Shown one piece after another: positions 1-6,924 of a DNA stretch of 37,657 nt. Position 1 is the first letter of the stretch. Each line of letters starts with the position of its first letter. The position numbers and the translations under genes are program-made. Under the pieces are notes generated by a model that was given only the letters and a program-made list of their open reading frames with translations, searched no databases and was not told the DNA's origin. This DNA comes from an uncultured Collinsella sp. (GTDB lineage: Bacteria > Actinomycetota > Coriobacteriia > Coriobacteriales > Coriobacteriaceae), in assembly GCA_902492755.1 (NCBI GenBank), contig CABUNB010000023.1:1-37657 (forward strand), in the 5' to 3' direction.

Positions 1-762
1 CGGCGCCGAGAGCTTCCACGCCTGGGCGGCCGTCCCGTTGGACTCGTAGAGCCACACGAGGTTGCCCTCGACCGCCGAGCGGCAGTACACGTCCAGGGCC
101 AGCCCGCTCGCGCGCGAGGTGACCGACCAGCCTCCCTCGCACGCCTCGACGCGCCAAAGCTGGGACGCCGACCCGTCGGGCTCGGCCAGCTCGGCGGCGC
201 TGCCGGAGGCGGTGAGCGCCATGCCGCCGATCGTCAGCCTGTAGCAGCCGGTGGCCCCGTCGAAGGCGAAGCGGATCGGGCTGGCGGATGGGCTCAGCGA
301 GCAGCCCGAGGCGGAGGCCGACACGGCAAGGGAGGGGTCGAGCGACGGGGCGAGCAGGTACTCGCCGTCCTCGACGGCGCGGGCGGGCGGCGCCGAGAGC
401 TTCCACGCCTGGGCGGCCGTCCCGTTGGACTCGTAGAGCCACACGAGGTTGCCCTCGACCGCCGAGCGGCAGTACACGTCCAGGGCCAGCCCGCTCGCGC
501 GCGAGGTGACCGACCAGCCTCCCTCGCACGCCTCGACGCGCCAAAGCTGGGACGCCGACCCGTCGGGCTCGGCCAGCTCGGCGGCGCTGCCGGAGGCGGT
601 GAGCGCCATGCCGCCGATCGTCAGCCTGTAGCAGCCGGTGGCCCCGTCGAAGGCGAAGCGGATCGGGCTGGCGGATGGGCTCAGCGAGCAGCCCGAGGCG
701 GAGGCCGACACGGCAAGGGAGGGGTCGAGCGACGGGGCGAGCAGGTACTCGCCGTCCTCGAC
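1..762 (-). repeat. Tandem 387-bp coding repeat (ricin-type domain), two copies, first cut by window edge
   Basis: Bases 1-375 and 388-762 appear identical, giving a period of 387 bp or 129 codons in frame with the surface protein. Each unit encodes a ricin-like module starting VEDGEYLLAP and ending AQAWKLSAPP. Lack of even synonymous differences points to very recent duplication or gene conversion. The left copy touches the window edge, so the copy number is unknown. Confidence 0.9.
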
Positions 763-2250
763 AACCTTCTCCAGTGCGGTTGTTGCGTATTCCGCTATCA
801 GGTCGTACTTAGCGCTCCATTTGCTGTTCGATTCCTTGGTGACGTTCGATACCGCCGTAAGCTCAACCTTGGCGCCACCAGTCTCCCACTCCCTCAGATT
901 CATCGCATAAGCAACAATCCCATTCTGAATCCCCGAGATGCTCGGCGGGAAGGATTGGTTGTCGGCATCAATGGAAAAGCTCTCTTCCTTGGCATCCAGG
1001 TGCTGCTGAATGCGGTCGACGTACTTCTCTGCCCATTCATCGGCCTTGCCATTTCGCACAAAGTAATTGTTGGACAGGTCGGTCGAGCGGTAGGCGTAGT
1101 CGTCCTTTTGGTAGTTTGTCGTGTGGTCGGAGTGGGCGATTGCCATGAGCTCGTCGGTCAGGCCAAAGTACAGATGGCGCTGGTCCAGGTCTCCGTACCA
1201 GTTGTCGCTGGTGTCGTCCCAGGTTAGGTCCATCTGGCACCATTTGCCGTCGATCTTTACGGCGTTCCACGTGTGGCCGTTGCCGGTGATGCGGCCGTTG
1301 GCGATGCCCGCTACGTCAAGGAGCTTGGAGTAGATGCGCTGGTAGCTCTCGCAGGTGCCCTGGTGGCGCGTGAGGCCGCTTTCGGCCGAGCACCAGTTGA
1401 GGCTGTGGTCGTACTCCAGCTGGTCGAGCGTCCAGTCGTGGAGCCACAGCGCCATGTCATATTCCGAGCCGTTTGTCTCTTGCCTGCACTGGGCTACGGC
1501 ATTGTTGACGATCTGCGTGACGCTCGGGCGGGCGGCGTCGTTTATGGTCACCTCCGCCGTGGTGCGCAGGTAGTAGATCCCCTTGTCGTTTTGGGGGTCG
1601 TTTCTGTCGTTGTCCATGAAGTAGAAGTGGATGCGGTATGTGCCCGATGCTGTGAAGTCAAAGGTGAAGTCGTGGCCCGCGGTGCCCAGGCTGTAGTAGC
1701 TGGCCCATGCCGGGCGCGACGGGTCGCAGACGCTTTCCTGGCTGCCGCCGTCCCAATAGGTGGGCACGTCCATGCGCGCCTTGGCCTGGGACGAGCCGTT
1801 GGCTTGGGTCACGTGGAAGGTCGTCGCGGTGCCCGCGGGGGCGTCGTTCCACGAGACGGTGAAGGTGACGCCGTTTTGGGTTGCGGTGGCGGAGTGGGCG
1901 TAGGGGGTGTTTGCTGCGGTTGTGATGGCCTCGGGGGTGCCGGCGGCTTGCGTGCGGAGGGATGGGGTGGGGATGGTGGTTGCGGCGGTGTTGCCGTCGG
2001 CGCTTTCCGTGTTGACGGCGCTGGTGTCAGTGGATGTTGCGGTGCTGTCCTCTACGGTATCTGCTGTCGCATTTGTATCGGTGCCGTCTTCAGCTTTGCC
2101 TGTGTCGCTGCTCGTGGCGTCGGCTTGCGCTTGCTGCTCTGCGGTTGCCCGAGGCTGCACGGCTTCTGCGATGGCTGACATAGGCAACGTCGCGCTGACC
2201 ATGGACGTGCACGCGATCGCGCAGAGCAGGTAGTAAAGGGGTCGTTTCAT
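1..2250 (-). CDS. Secreted transglutaminase-like protein with C-terminal ricin-type repeats (3' end outside window)
   Basis: An open minus-strand frame runs from the ATG at 2250 through the left edge, giving at least 750 residues. Residues 1-30 look like a signal peptide (MKRPLYYLLCA start, hydrophobic core, AIAEA end). A Ser/Thr/Asp/Ala-rich linker covers about 31-105 and a beta-rich, possibly Ig-like segment about 111-240. The transglutaminase core follows, with a visible triad: C300 (in GTCESY), H326 (in GHTWN) and D341 (in QMDLTW). After a spacer, two identical 129-residue repeats start near residue 497; their QLW and QAW motifs resemble the QxW of ricin B lectin folds. GAGAGG lies 7 bases upstream of the ATG. 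The likely role is a cell-surface or secreted peptidase/transglutaminase that binds glycans. The family call rests on the triad and its spacing; the substrate is unknown, and a C-terminal anchor or more repeats may lie beyond the edge. Confidence 0.85.
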   Translation of the reverse strand, partial: MKRPLYYLLCAIACTSMVSATLPMSAIAEAVQPRATAEQQAQADATSSDTGKAEDGTDTNATADTVEDSTATSTDTSAVNTESADGNTAATTIPTPSLRTQAAGTPEAITTAANTPYAHSATATQNGVTFTVSWNDAPAGTATTFHVTQANGSSQAKARMDVPTYWDGGSQESVCDPSRPAWASYYSLGTAGHDFTFDFTASGTYRIHFYFMDNDRNDPQNDKGIYYLRTTAEVTINDAARPSVTQIVNNAVAQCRQETNGSEYDMALWLHDWTLDQLEYDHSLNWCSAESGLTRHQGTCESYQRIYSKLLDVAGIANGRITGNGHTWNAVKIDGKWCQMDLTWDDTSDNWYGDLDQRHLYFGLTDELMAIAHSDHTTNYQKDDYAYRSTDLSNNYFVRNGKADEWAEKYVDRIQQHLDAKEESFSIDADNQSFPPSISGIQNGIVAYAMNLREWETGGAKVELTAVSNVTKESNSKWSAKYDLIAEYATTALEKVVEDGEYLLAPSLDPSLAVSASASGCSLSPSASPIRFAFDGATGCYRLTIGGMALTASGSAAELAEPDGSASQLWRVEACEGGWSVTSRASGLALDVYCRSAVEGNLVWLYESNGTAAQAWKLSAPPARAVEDGEYLLAPSLDPSLAVSASASGCSLSPSASPIRFAFDGATGCYRLTIGGMALTASGSAAELAEPDGSASQLWRVEACEGGWSVTSRASGLALDVYCRSAVEGNLVWLYESNGTAAQAWKLSAP

Positions 2251-2372
2251 AGCGGAGCCTCTCGGTGAGCAGCCAACAGGGTCCGAAGGCAGCTCCAGGC
2301 CAGCACTCCGCACATATTTTGTTGGGGTTTACTTTACGAGAACCCCAGTCAACATCAGCGAACTTTCTGGGG
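2131..2372 (-). repeat. Left copy of 242-bp direct repeat (signal-peptide codons plus leader)
   Basis: This segment aligns without gaps to 4875-5116 (offset 2744). It contains the first ~40 codons of the surface-protein gene and its upstream leader. The leader half differs at about 3 sites in roughly 140 bases, while the coding half is only about 83% identical by eye. The leader includes a GGGGTT...AACCCC inverted repeat. Both copies have the same orientation and bracket the defence cassette. Confidence 0.85.
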
Positions 2373-2465
2373 AATGTTGGGGAGGGTGGTGGACTGGTGG
2401 GCTGGCGCCATAGGAGACGGCGCCAGCAACTAATACGGTTAGTCGGCGAATTGACATGGCGGCTG

Positions 2466-3182
2466 TTATTTATCGATGGCCCCGTCGTCAATAACACCCT
2501 GAATGGTCTTTGCGACATTAGAGGTCAAACGACCGACAGCAAGATCTGGGTTTTGATTGAGCCTTGTCTCTGCGACCAGTGCTGCCTCAAAATTTGAAGC
2601 AAGGTCACCAACGTGATGATTGGTTTTTAGATTCATTCCAAGTTCATCGCTAGCAAGCTTCTCAATATATCTTCGTCGACTACCCGGAGCGTGACCATTT
2701 TCCACAATTTCATTTTTATGGGGCAAAATAGTTGTCTCAAGTGCGCCGGGCTTATGCAGCATCAAGTAAAGCTCAAAGCTTGGATATGTCACGGCGACTT
2801 CAATTCTCTCTCTGTGGAAATCCTTTAGCAGCGTCGCGTACCCATCTGGATTGTCCTTAAAAACATCAACGTCAAAAACAACAACAACGCGATCGGAACC
2901 TTTAATGAAGTCGCTCCCGTTAACTTGGCCATTCATAACGGCAATCGCGTGCTCCAACAGCTTCTTGGGTGAGGATTGGTTTTTCTCTCCTTCGGTTCTT
3001 TCGACCGGCTTTAGTTCAATTAGTTCCGGTTTACCCTCCTTGGCTAGACGCGTTGCAAGCGAGTCGAAGTACCAATATTCGGTATTGGCTCCTTCTCCAA
3101 TGAGAAAGCACTTTGATTTTGGCTTTTCGACTTTCCATTCGGTTCTACTGGACCAAGTGTCAAGAGAGTTAAGCGGTGGCAT
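2466..3182 (-). CDS. RloB-family (AbiLii-like) TOPRIM-type protein
   Basis: This is the second gene of a two-gene cassette, 238 residues from the ATG at 3182, which has GGGGA about 6 bases upstream. A TTG four codons earlier is possible. The motifs match the RloB family, which has a TOPRIM-like acidic centre: E30 and E35 in GEGANTEYWYF, D104 and D106 in VVFDVDVF, and YPSFELYL near 133-140. The start overlaps the 3' end of the ATPase gene by 14 bp, so translation is probably coupled. In AbiL and related abortive-infection systems an AAA ATPase is paired with an RloB-type protein. The effector is presumed to act on nucleic acid, but the activity cannot be read from sequence. GC content is clearly lower than in the housekeeping genes, consistent with acquisition. 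Confidence 0.8.
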   Translation of the reverse strand: MPPLNSLDTWSSRTEWKVEKPKSKCFLIGEGANTEYWYFDSLATRLAKEGKPELIELKPVERTEGEKNQSSPKKLLEHAIAVMNGQVNGSDFIKGSDRVVVVFDVDVFKDNPDGYATLLKDFHRERIEVAVTYPSFELYLMLHKPGALETTILPHKNEIVENGHAPGSRRRYIEKLASDELGMNLKTNHHVGDLASNFEAALVAETRLNQNPDLAVGRLTSNVAKTIQGVIDDGAIDK

Positions 3183-4584
3183 CTGGTTCCCCAATCAAAC
3201 CGAGCGCATCTAGAGCTCTTCCTGTTGATAAAACCGGAACGCCGCCATAGCGACCCTCAAGGTATTGCTTATTGACGCGGGCATCGGATCTTGCCCCGTT
3301 GTCTGCAAACTTATCAAGCGGGAACAGGCTCGAATAGCCATGACGGTCGCGTTCGACAAACCAGATCTCATCACGCCTGAAATAATCAAAACTCATGATC
3401 GTGTTTTCATGGGTTGTAAATATCAGCTGGCAGTCGTCTTGCGCATGGACACGGTTAAACAGTGAGACAAGTTGCTGAGTAAGCATGGGATGAAAGCTGC
3501 GATTAAGCTCGTCAACCAGGAACAACTTGTCTTTACTGCTTGTAAATAAGATGTCCATAAAATCGAACAATCGCTTGGTTCCGTCCGATTCCTCCCTAAA
3601 ATCGAAGTCAAGGATGGAGCCTTCGTGCCGCAGCTTCAGCACCGTGGCACGAGGCTCGGACGCCCCCTTGCTTTCAATGCTCAGAAATGCGTCGTCGCTG
3701 CGAAACGTTACGTTCGACTCGGCCTTCGGGCCAGAGGGGATGTTCTCGGTCATGAAGCGTTTTACAGAAAGCAACACTTCCGAAGGAACATACTTTTCAA
3801 GTTCGTCCATCCCTATTTTTTGCTTACGGAGGCTGCTGATGCCCGTATCAAAGGATGCCAGTACGTTGGCAACCTTGTTCAAATTAGCTCCGTGTCCGTA
3901 AAACTCAGAAGATGCAGGGCTTTGGTTAGCTCCGATAGCCGAAAAATTTAAATTAAACCAAGAAAAAACATCCGTCATAGCCGCCAAGGTAGATCCCTCT
4001 AAATAGTTTCTACCATTTGCAAGCGCCGATAAAAATAGCTCAGACCCCATGCTTTCGCGGACACGATGGAGGAAATCTTCGCGATAAACATTAAGCCTGG
4101 TTTTGTCAACATCGGATGCGCCTTGTTCGAGGCCCCGACAGTTAACGGAATCCGAACCGATTCTTTCAAATAACAAATTTGATTTGTCACCGAGCTCGTA
4201 AAGCCACTCCGAAACGATTGTCAGTTGAGCTAAATTGCAGCTAAAGCCATAGTCGAACGCGCGGCCATTTTTATAGAGCTGAATATCGAAAACCGACTCC
4301 TGTTCTTTAAGGCCAGAACCGCATTTGCAATACTCGACCTGGGCCCCTTGAGGAAGTGCACCGCTTAAAACAACATGCCTCATAAAGAGGAGCGCGGTAA
4401 AAATCGTGCTCTTACCGGAGGCATTGCCACCGTAGATAACGGCATTCCTTAAAACGCGAGCGTTTTGCGGAGTTGCGCAAATATGATTTTTAAAGCGCTG
4501 AATTTTAGAGGTCGATACCATGTCCAACGTTATCGGGTCTTCGCCTACTGACCTAAAGTTCTTAAATGAAAATCTGATAAGCAT
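3169..4584 (-). CDS. AAA15/AAA21-type ATPase (AbiLi/RloA-like defence ATPase)
   Basis: A 471-residue ATPase of the SMC/OLD-like AAA_15/21 group. Strand-1 motif MLIRFSFKNFRSV is at the N-terminus, Walker A is GGNASGKST (52-60), and a Walker B of the form LFLVDELNRSFHP lies in the last third, followed by a conserved His in FTTHENT. Long helical or mixed inserts separate the Walker motifs, as usual in this group. The gene overlaps the downstream RloB-like gene, making the pair characteristic of AbiL-like anti-phage modules. In such systems the ATPase senses infection and controls the partner. Assignment to the family is strong; anti-phage function is inferred from the pairing and from the low-GC accessory location. 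Confidence 0.85.
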   Translation of the reverse strand: MLIRFSFKNFRSVGEDPITLDMVSTSKIQRFKNHICATPQNARVLRNAVIYGGNASGKSTIFTALLFMRHVVLSGALPQGAQVEYCKCGSGLKEQESVFDIQLYKNGRAFDYGFSCNLAQLTIVSEWLYELGDKSNLLFERIGSDSVNCRGLEQGASDVDKTRLNVYREDFLHRVRESMGSELFLSALANGRNYLEGSTLAAMTDVFSWFNLNFSAIGANQSPASSEFYGHGANLNKVANVLASFDTGISSLRKQKIGMDELEKYVPSEVLLSVKRFMTENIPSGPKAESNVTFRSDDAFLSIESKGASEPRATVLKLRHEGSILDFDFREESDGTKRLFDFMDILFTSSKDKLFLVDELNRSFHPMLTQQLVSLFNRVHAQDDCQLIFTTHENTIMSFDYFRRDEIWFVERDRHGYSSLFPLDKFADNGARSDARVNKQYLEGRYGGVPVLSTGRALDALGLIGEPDATA

Positions 4585-4592
4585 GGCGTCTC

Positions 4593-4787
4593 CTAGGTGA
4601 TCAGCTGCTTTGCATAAAAGAGGCAGTCAACACAAGAATAGTATTTGACGATTTTATCGTCAAATATATATGAGGTTGATGACGCTTGCCCATCATGCTT
4701 CCAATTTGCCGCATATTTCCGAATTTGGTCTTTGTTGCAGGCTTCATTCCACTGTTGAATCAATTTGATAATGGACAAAATTGCCAA
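4593..4787 (-). CDS. Short hypothetical ORF upstream of the defence ATPase
   Basis: A 64-residue frame from a TTG at 4787 ends 8 bases before the ATPase start. I recognise no domain. The product contains a CVDC pair near its C-terminus. The same frame is open upstream to 4850, where it meets the stop of the truncated signal-peptide fragment, so it could be the tail of a broken gene. A perfect palindrome lies inside it, which argues that the stretch may instead be the regulatory region of the defence operon. No convincing ribosome binding site precedes the TTG. Confidence 0.25.
   Translation of the reverse strand: MAILSIIKLIQQWNEACNKDQIRKYAANWKHDGQASSTSYIFDDKIVKYYSCVDCLFYAKQLIT
4642..4666 (-). 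promoter_or_regulatory. Perfect 11-3-11 palindrome upstream of the defence operon (operator candidate)
   Basis: TATTTGACGAT, a TTT spacer and ATCGTCAAATA form a perfect 25-bp inverted repeat about 60 bp upstream of the ATPase start. Its AT-rich, symmetrical form and position fit a repressor operator, or a short RNA hairpin in the leader. No regulator gene is adjacent. Confidence 0.45.
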
Positions 4788-4847
4788 ATCTGTCTCCGTG
4801 CTTAAACGCCGACGGGGGCGAAATCGTTCATATCGGCAATTGGTATG

Positions 4848-4994
4848 TCAGTTTGTGCTGTTTACGGCATGCGCCTGCTGCTCGGCTGTCGCTCGAGGCT
4901 GAATCGCCTCCGCGATGGCTGCCATGGGCATCGTCGCGCCGACAATGGACGTGCACGTGATCGCGCAGAGCAGGTAGTAAAGGGGTCGTTTCAT
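4848..4994 (-). pseudogene. Truncated 5' fragment of a paralogous surface-protein gene
   Basis: From the ATG at 4994 this frame encodes a 48-residue product that is a diverged copy of the signal peptide of the surface protein at 1-2250 (MKRPLYYLLCAI start). It stops with TGA at 4848-4850 just after the cleavage region. Nothing resembling the rest of the paralogue follows; the AbiL-like cassette does. The fragment keeps the same leader and GAGAGG ribosome binding site, so a short secreted peptide could still be made, but a broken gene is the simpler reading. Confidence 0.7.
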
Positions 4995-5116
4995 AGCGGA
5001 GCCTCTCGGTGAGCAGCCAACAGGGTCCGAAGGCAGCTCCAGGCCAGCACTCCGCACATATTTTGTTGGGGTTTACTTTACGGGAACCCCAGTCATCATC
5101 AGTGAACTTTCTGGGG
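4875..5116 (-). repeat. Right copy of 242-bp direct repeat
   Basis: Gap-free match to 2131-2372 covering the truncated signal-peptide gene and its leader. At its outer edge the CTGGGG of the left copy has become a run of eight G (5113-5120). Homologous recombination between the two copies would delete the 2.7 kb carrying the defence genes. Confidence 0.85.
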
Positions 5117-5296
5117 GGGGTGTTGGGGAGGGGTGTGGGGTTTTCCGATGGCGCTGTGGTTCGCGTTGGGTCGGCTCTATTGAGGGCGTTTAATCCGGGG
5201 TGCGTAAAACAACGGTTTCAAATATTGTTGTTTCCTGTTCAATTCTGTCTATCTACAATTGATCGCAAGCGTATGACTTGAGGAGATTGTTTACAG
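4995..5296. other. Intergenic region: repeat leader plus putative promoter region of membrane protein gene
   Basis: The left half is the leader of the truncated gene (read leftward). The right half shows no gene. Reading rightward, TACAAT at 5254-5259 could be a -10 box, although no good -35 is found. A 7-bp inverted repeat (AAACAAC...GTTGTTT) lies near 5207-5233. GAGGAG around 5279-5284 is the probable ribosome binding site for the GTG at 5297. Confidence 0.4.
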
Positions 5297-6706
5297 GTGG
5301 AATCGGTCACTATTCTTTGGATTGTCTTTTATGTCTTTACCGGTTTGTTGAGCGTTCGGCTTGTCCGCTTTGCTGGGCCCTTGGCGATTGGAGGGCAATA
5401 CACCGTCGAAGAACTGTATCCCTCCGATGAGTCAGGCAGGTTGAACGTTGCCTACCGAATTCTCGCTCCAACAATTTGTTGCCAGCTCCCCGTGTTTATT
5501 ATGGCTGCGATTTGCGATGCGTTTTCAGTTCCAGGTCCTTCGCTGCGATACATGCCCACCCTTTTCTATTGGTTGTTTCTTGGGGTAATCAAACATGCAA
5601 GGGGTAAATTGCGGTACCGGACTCTTCCTTTCTCATTCGAGGCGTTCATGTCTCTTTTGCTGTCCGTCGCATTCGATCACTTTGTTATCGATGGCTATCT
5701 CGGAGGACAGGGGCTAGATGTGCTTGATACTTCGAGTATTGCCTTTGAGTTTGAGCTGGCATTATTTGGCGTTGTGACCTTTTGGATTTCCACCTTTTTT
5801 AAGCGTTATCAAATTAAGCGTAGCCGTGTGCACTCATATGTCATTCCGTCATATGTTGTTCCGTCGTACTCCGTATTTAGTTACTCTTCAATTGATACGG
5901 GCGAAGCCAGGCTATTCGCATACGAGCGTGAATATGGTGATCTTTTACCTCAGCGTTTTTCGAATGATCTCCTGTTGAGAAGTGTTTTCTTCGCAATTAT
6001 GGCTATAGAGGATGGGAATCGTCCTGAGTTCATCCGAACGATCGAGCGTATGGCCGCTCATTTCCATTTGGCAAATACTACTGGGATAATGCAGCAGAAG
6101 AGCGAGGCACCTCTGTCTGATAGTGATAGCGTTAAACTCGCAATTCCCTATATTGAGCGCATGTGGGACCAGTTCCTTGTTGAATTCGGTCGTTCTGCTG
6201 AGGGAGCCGGGGGAGACGGTCTGCGAATTTTTATGGGCTATTACACCTACGACTACTTGATGTTGTCGCGGACTATCCGCAATCGCTTTTCGCCATTTTA
6301 CGGGGACTATTGCGGAACGAGATTACTTAATGCTAATCGCGTATTTTGCGATGTCCTGGAATTTGAGGAAAGGCAGCGTTACGGATTGCTTCCAAAGACG
6401 GTTACTGCGACTGGATCGATATGCGCCACTGAGCTTGGATGGCTTTCTGGAGAGTACTGTTATTGGTCCGATTACAATACGGTTGTATCCTGCCTGAACG
6501 GAAATGGTGCCAATGGCGTTAAGCTGGTCAGCAAAATTGATGTGAATAAAACTCAGATAACCGAGATGACCTCAAGGCTTAAGGAGCAAGGTGCTTCCAT
6601 TCTTGAGGTCAAGTATGTGCCCGGCGCTTCGGCGACCATCGTGTGCATCGGCGATTCGTCTAAGATTTCGAGTACTGCCGGTAGTGACTGGATGGTTGTT
6701 GGCTAG
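5297..6706 (+). CDS. Unrecognised membrane protein with possible lysozyme-like C-terminal segment
   Basis: A 469-residue protein starting at GTG 5297. The N-terminal half has hydrophobic stretches at about 4-20, 53-75, 86-97, 115-130 and 148-168, suggesting four or five membrane segments. A Tyr/Ser/Pro-rich stretch with repeated SY-V-PSY units (about 179-197) follows, then a soluble domain. In that domain AIEDGNRP (236-243) precedes TTGIMQ (261-266). This order is faintly reminiscent of the catalytic Glu and G-L-M-Q motifs of lytic transglycosylases, but the match is too weak for a functional call. GC content and codon use are lower than in the pel operon downstream, so the gene is probably acquired. 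It lies between the defence cassette and an IS element and may be accessory or defence-related. No family could be named with confidence. Confidence 0.7.
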   Translation: MESVTILWIVFYVFTGLLSVRLVRFAGPLAIGGQYTVEELYPSDESGRLNVAYRILAPTICCQLPVFIMAAICDAFSVPGPSLRYMPTLFYWLFLGVIKHARGKLRYRTLPFSFEAFMSLLLSVAFDHFVIDGYLGGQGLDVLDTSSIAFEFELALFGVVTFWISTFFKRYQIKRSRVHSYVIPSYVVPSYSVFSYSSIDTGEARLFAYEREYGDLLPQRFSNDLLLRSVFFAIMAIEDGNRPEFIRTIERMAAHFHLANTTGIMQQKSEAPLSDSDSVKLAIPYIERMWDQFLVEFGRSAEGAGGDGLRIFMGYYTYDYLMLSRTIRNRFSPFYGDYCGTRLLNANRVFCDVLEFEERQRYGLLPKTVTATGSICATELGWLSGEYCYWSDYNTVVSCLNGNGANGVKLVSKIDVNKTQITEMTSRLKEQGASILEVKYVPGASATIVCIGDSSKISSTAGSDWMVVG

Positions 6707-6723
6707 TTGAATCATCTTCGCCT

Positions 6724-6751
6724 TTCACAAGCAAAGGTTATCGACTAGAAT
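6724..6751 (+). promoter_or_regulatory. Possible promoter downstream of the membrane protein gene
   Basis: TTCACA (6724-6729), a 16-bp spacer and TAGAAT (6746-6751) resemble a sigma-70-type promoter. It lies 18 bp after the stop codon and would drive only a short transcript into the terminator at 6777-6819. It may be fortuitous. Confidence 0.35.
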
Positions 6752-6776
6752 ACACTTAATTGCGGTGGAAGCCCTC

Positions 6777-6819
6777 GGGCGACACCTGAAGAGGGTTGAT
6801 GCGTCGGCCCCCTTTTTTT
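6777..6819 (+). terminator. Putative intrinsic terminator after the membrane protein gene
   Basis: GGGCGAC (6777-6783) pairs with GTCGGCCC (6803-6810) with one bulged base. A run of seven T (6813-6819) follows after two C. It probably ends transcription of the membrane protein gene. The loop is long (about 19 nt), so strength is uncertain. Confidence 0.5.
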
Positions 6820-6924
6820 ATTTAGATGTAAGATTCGGCTTGGCAAAACAAGGATCCCATTTGGGGAAAAGCAAATATCCGGTTGTTTTCCGCTTTGGGA
6901 CGCGTGGTTTAAGCGTGTTTTTCG

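Noticed and set aside
1..762. CRISPR array from repeated sequence at the left end
   Set aside because: The repeat unit is 387 bp, in frame and protein-coding, with no short repeats or unique spacers.
1273..2178. Long plus-strand open frame opposite the surface-protein gene
   Set aside because: It is antisense to a well-supported coding frame with signal peptide and catalytic triad; its composition (Gly/Val-rich) is typical of a shadow frame.
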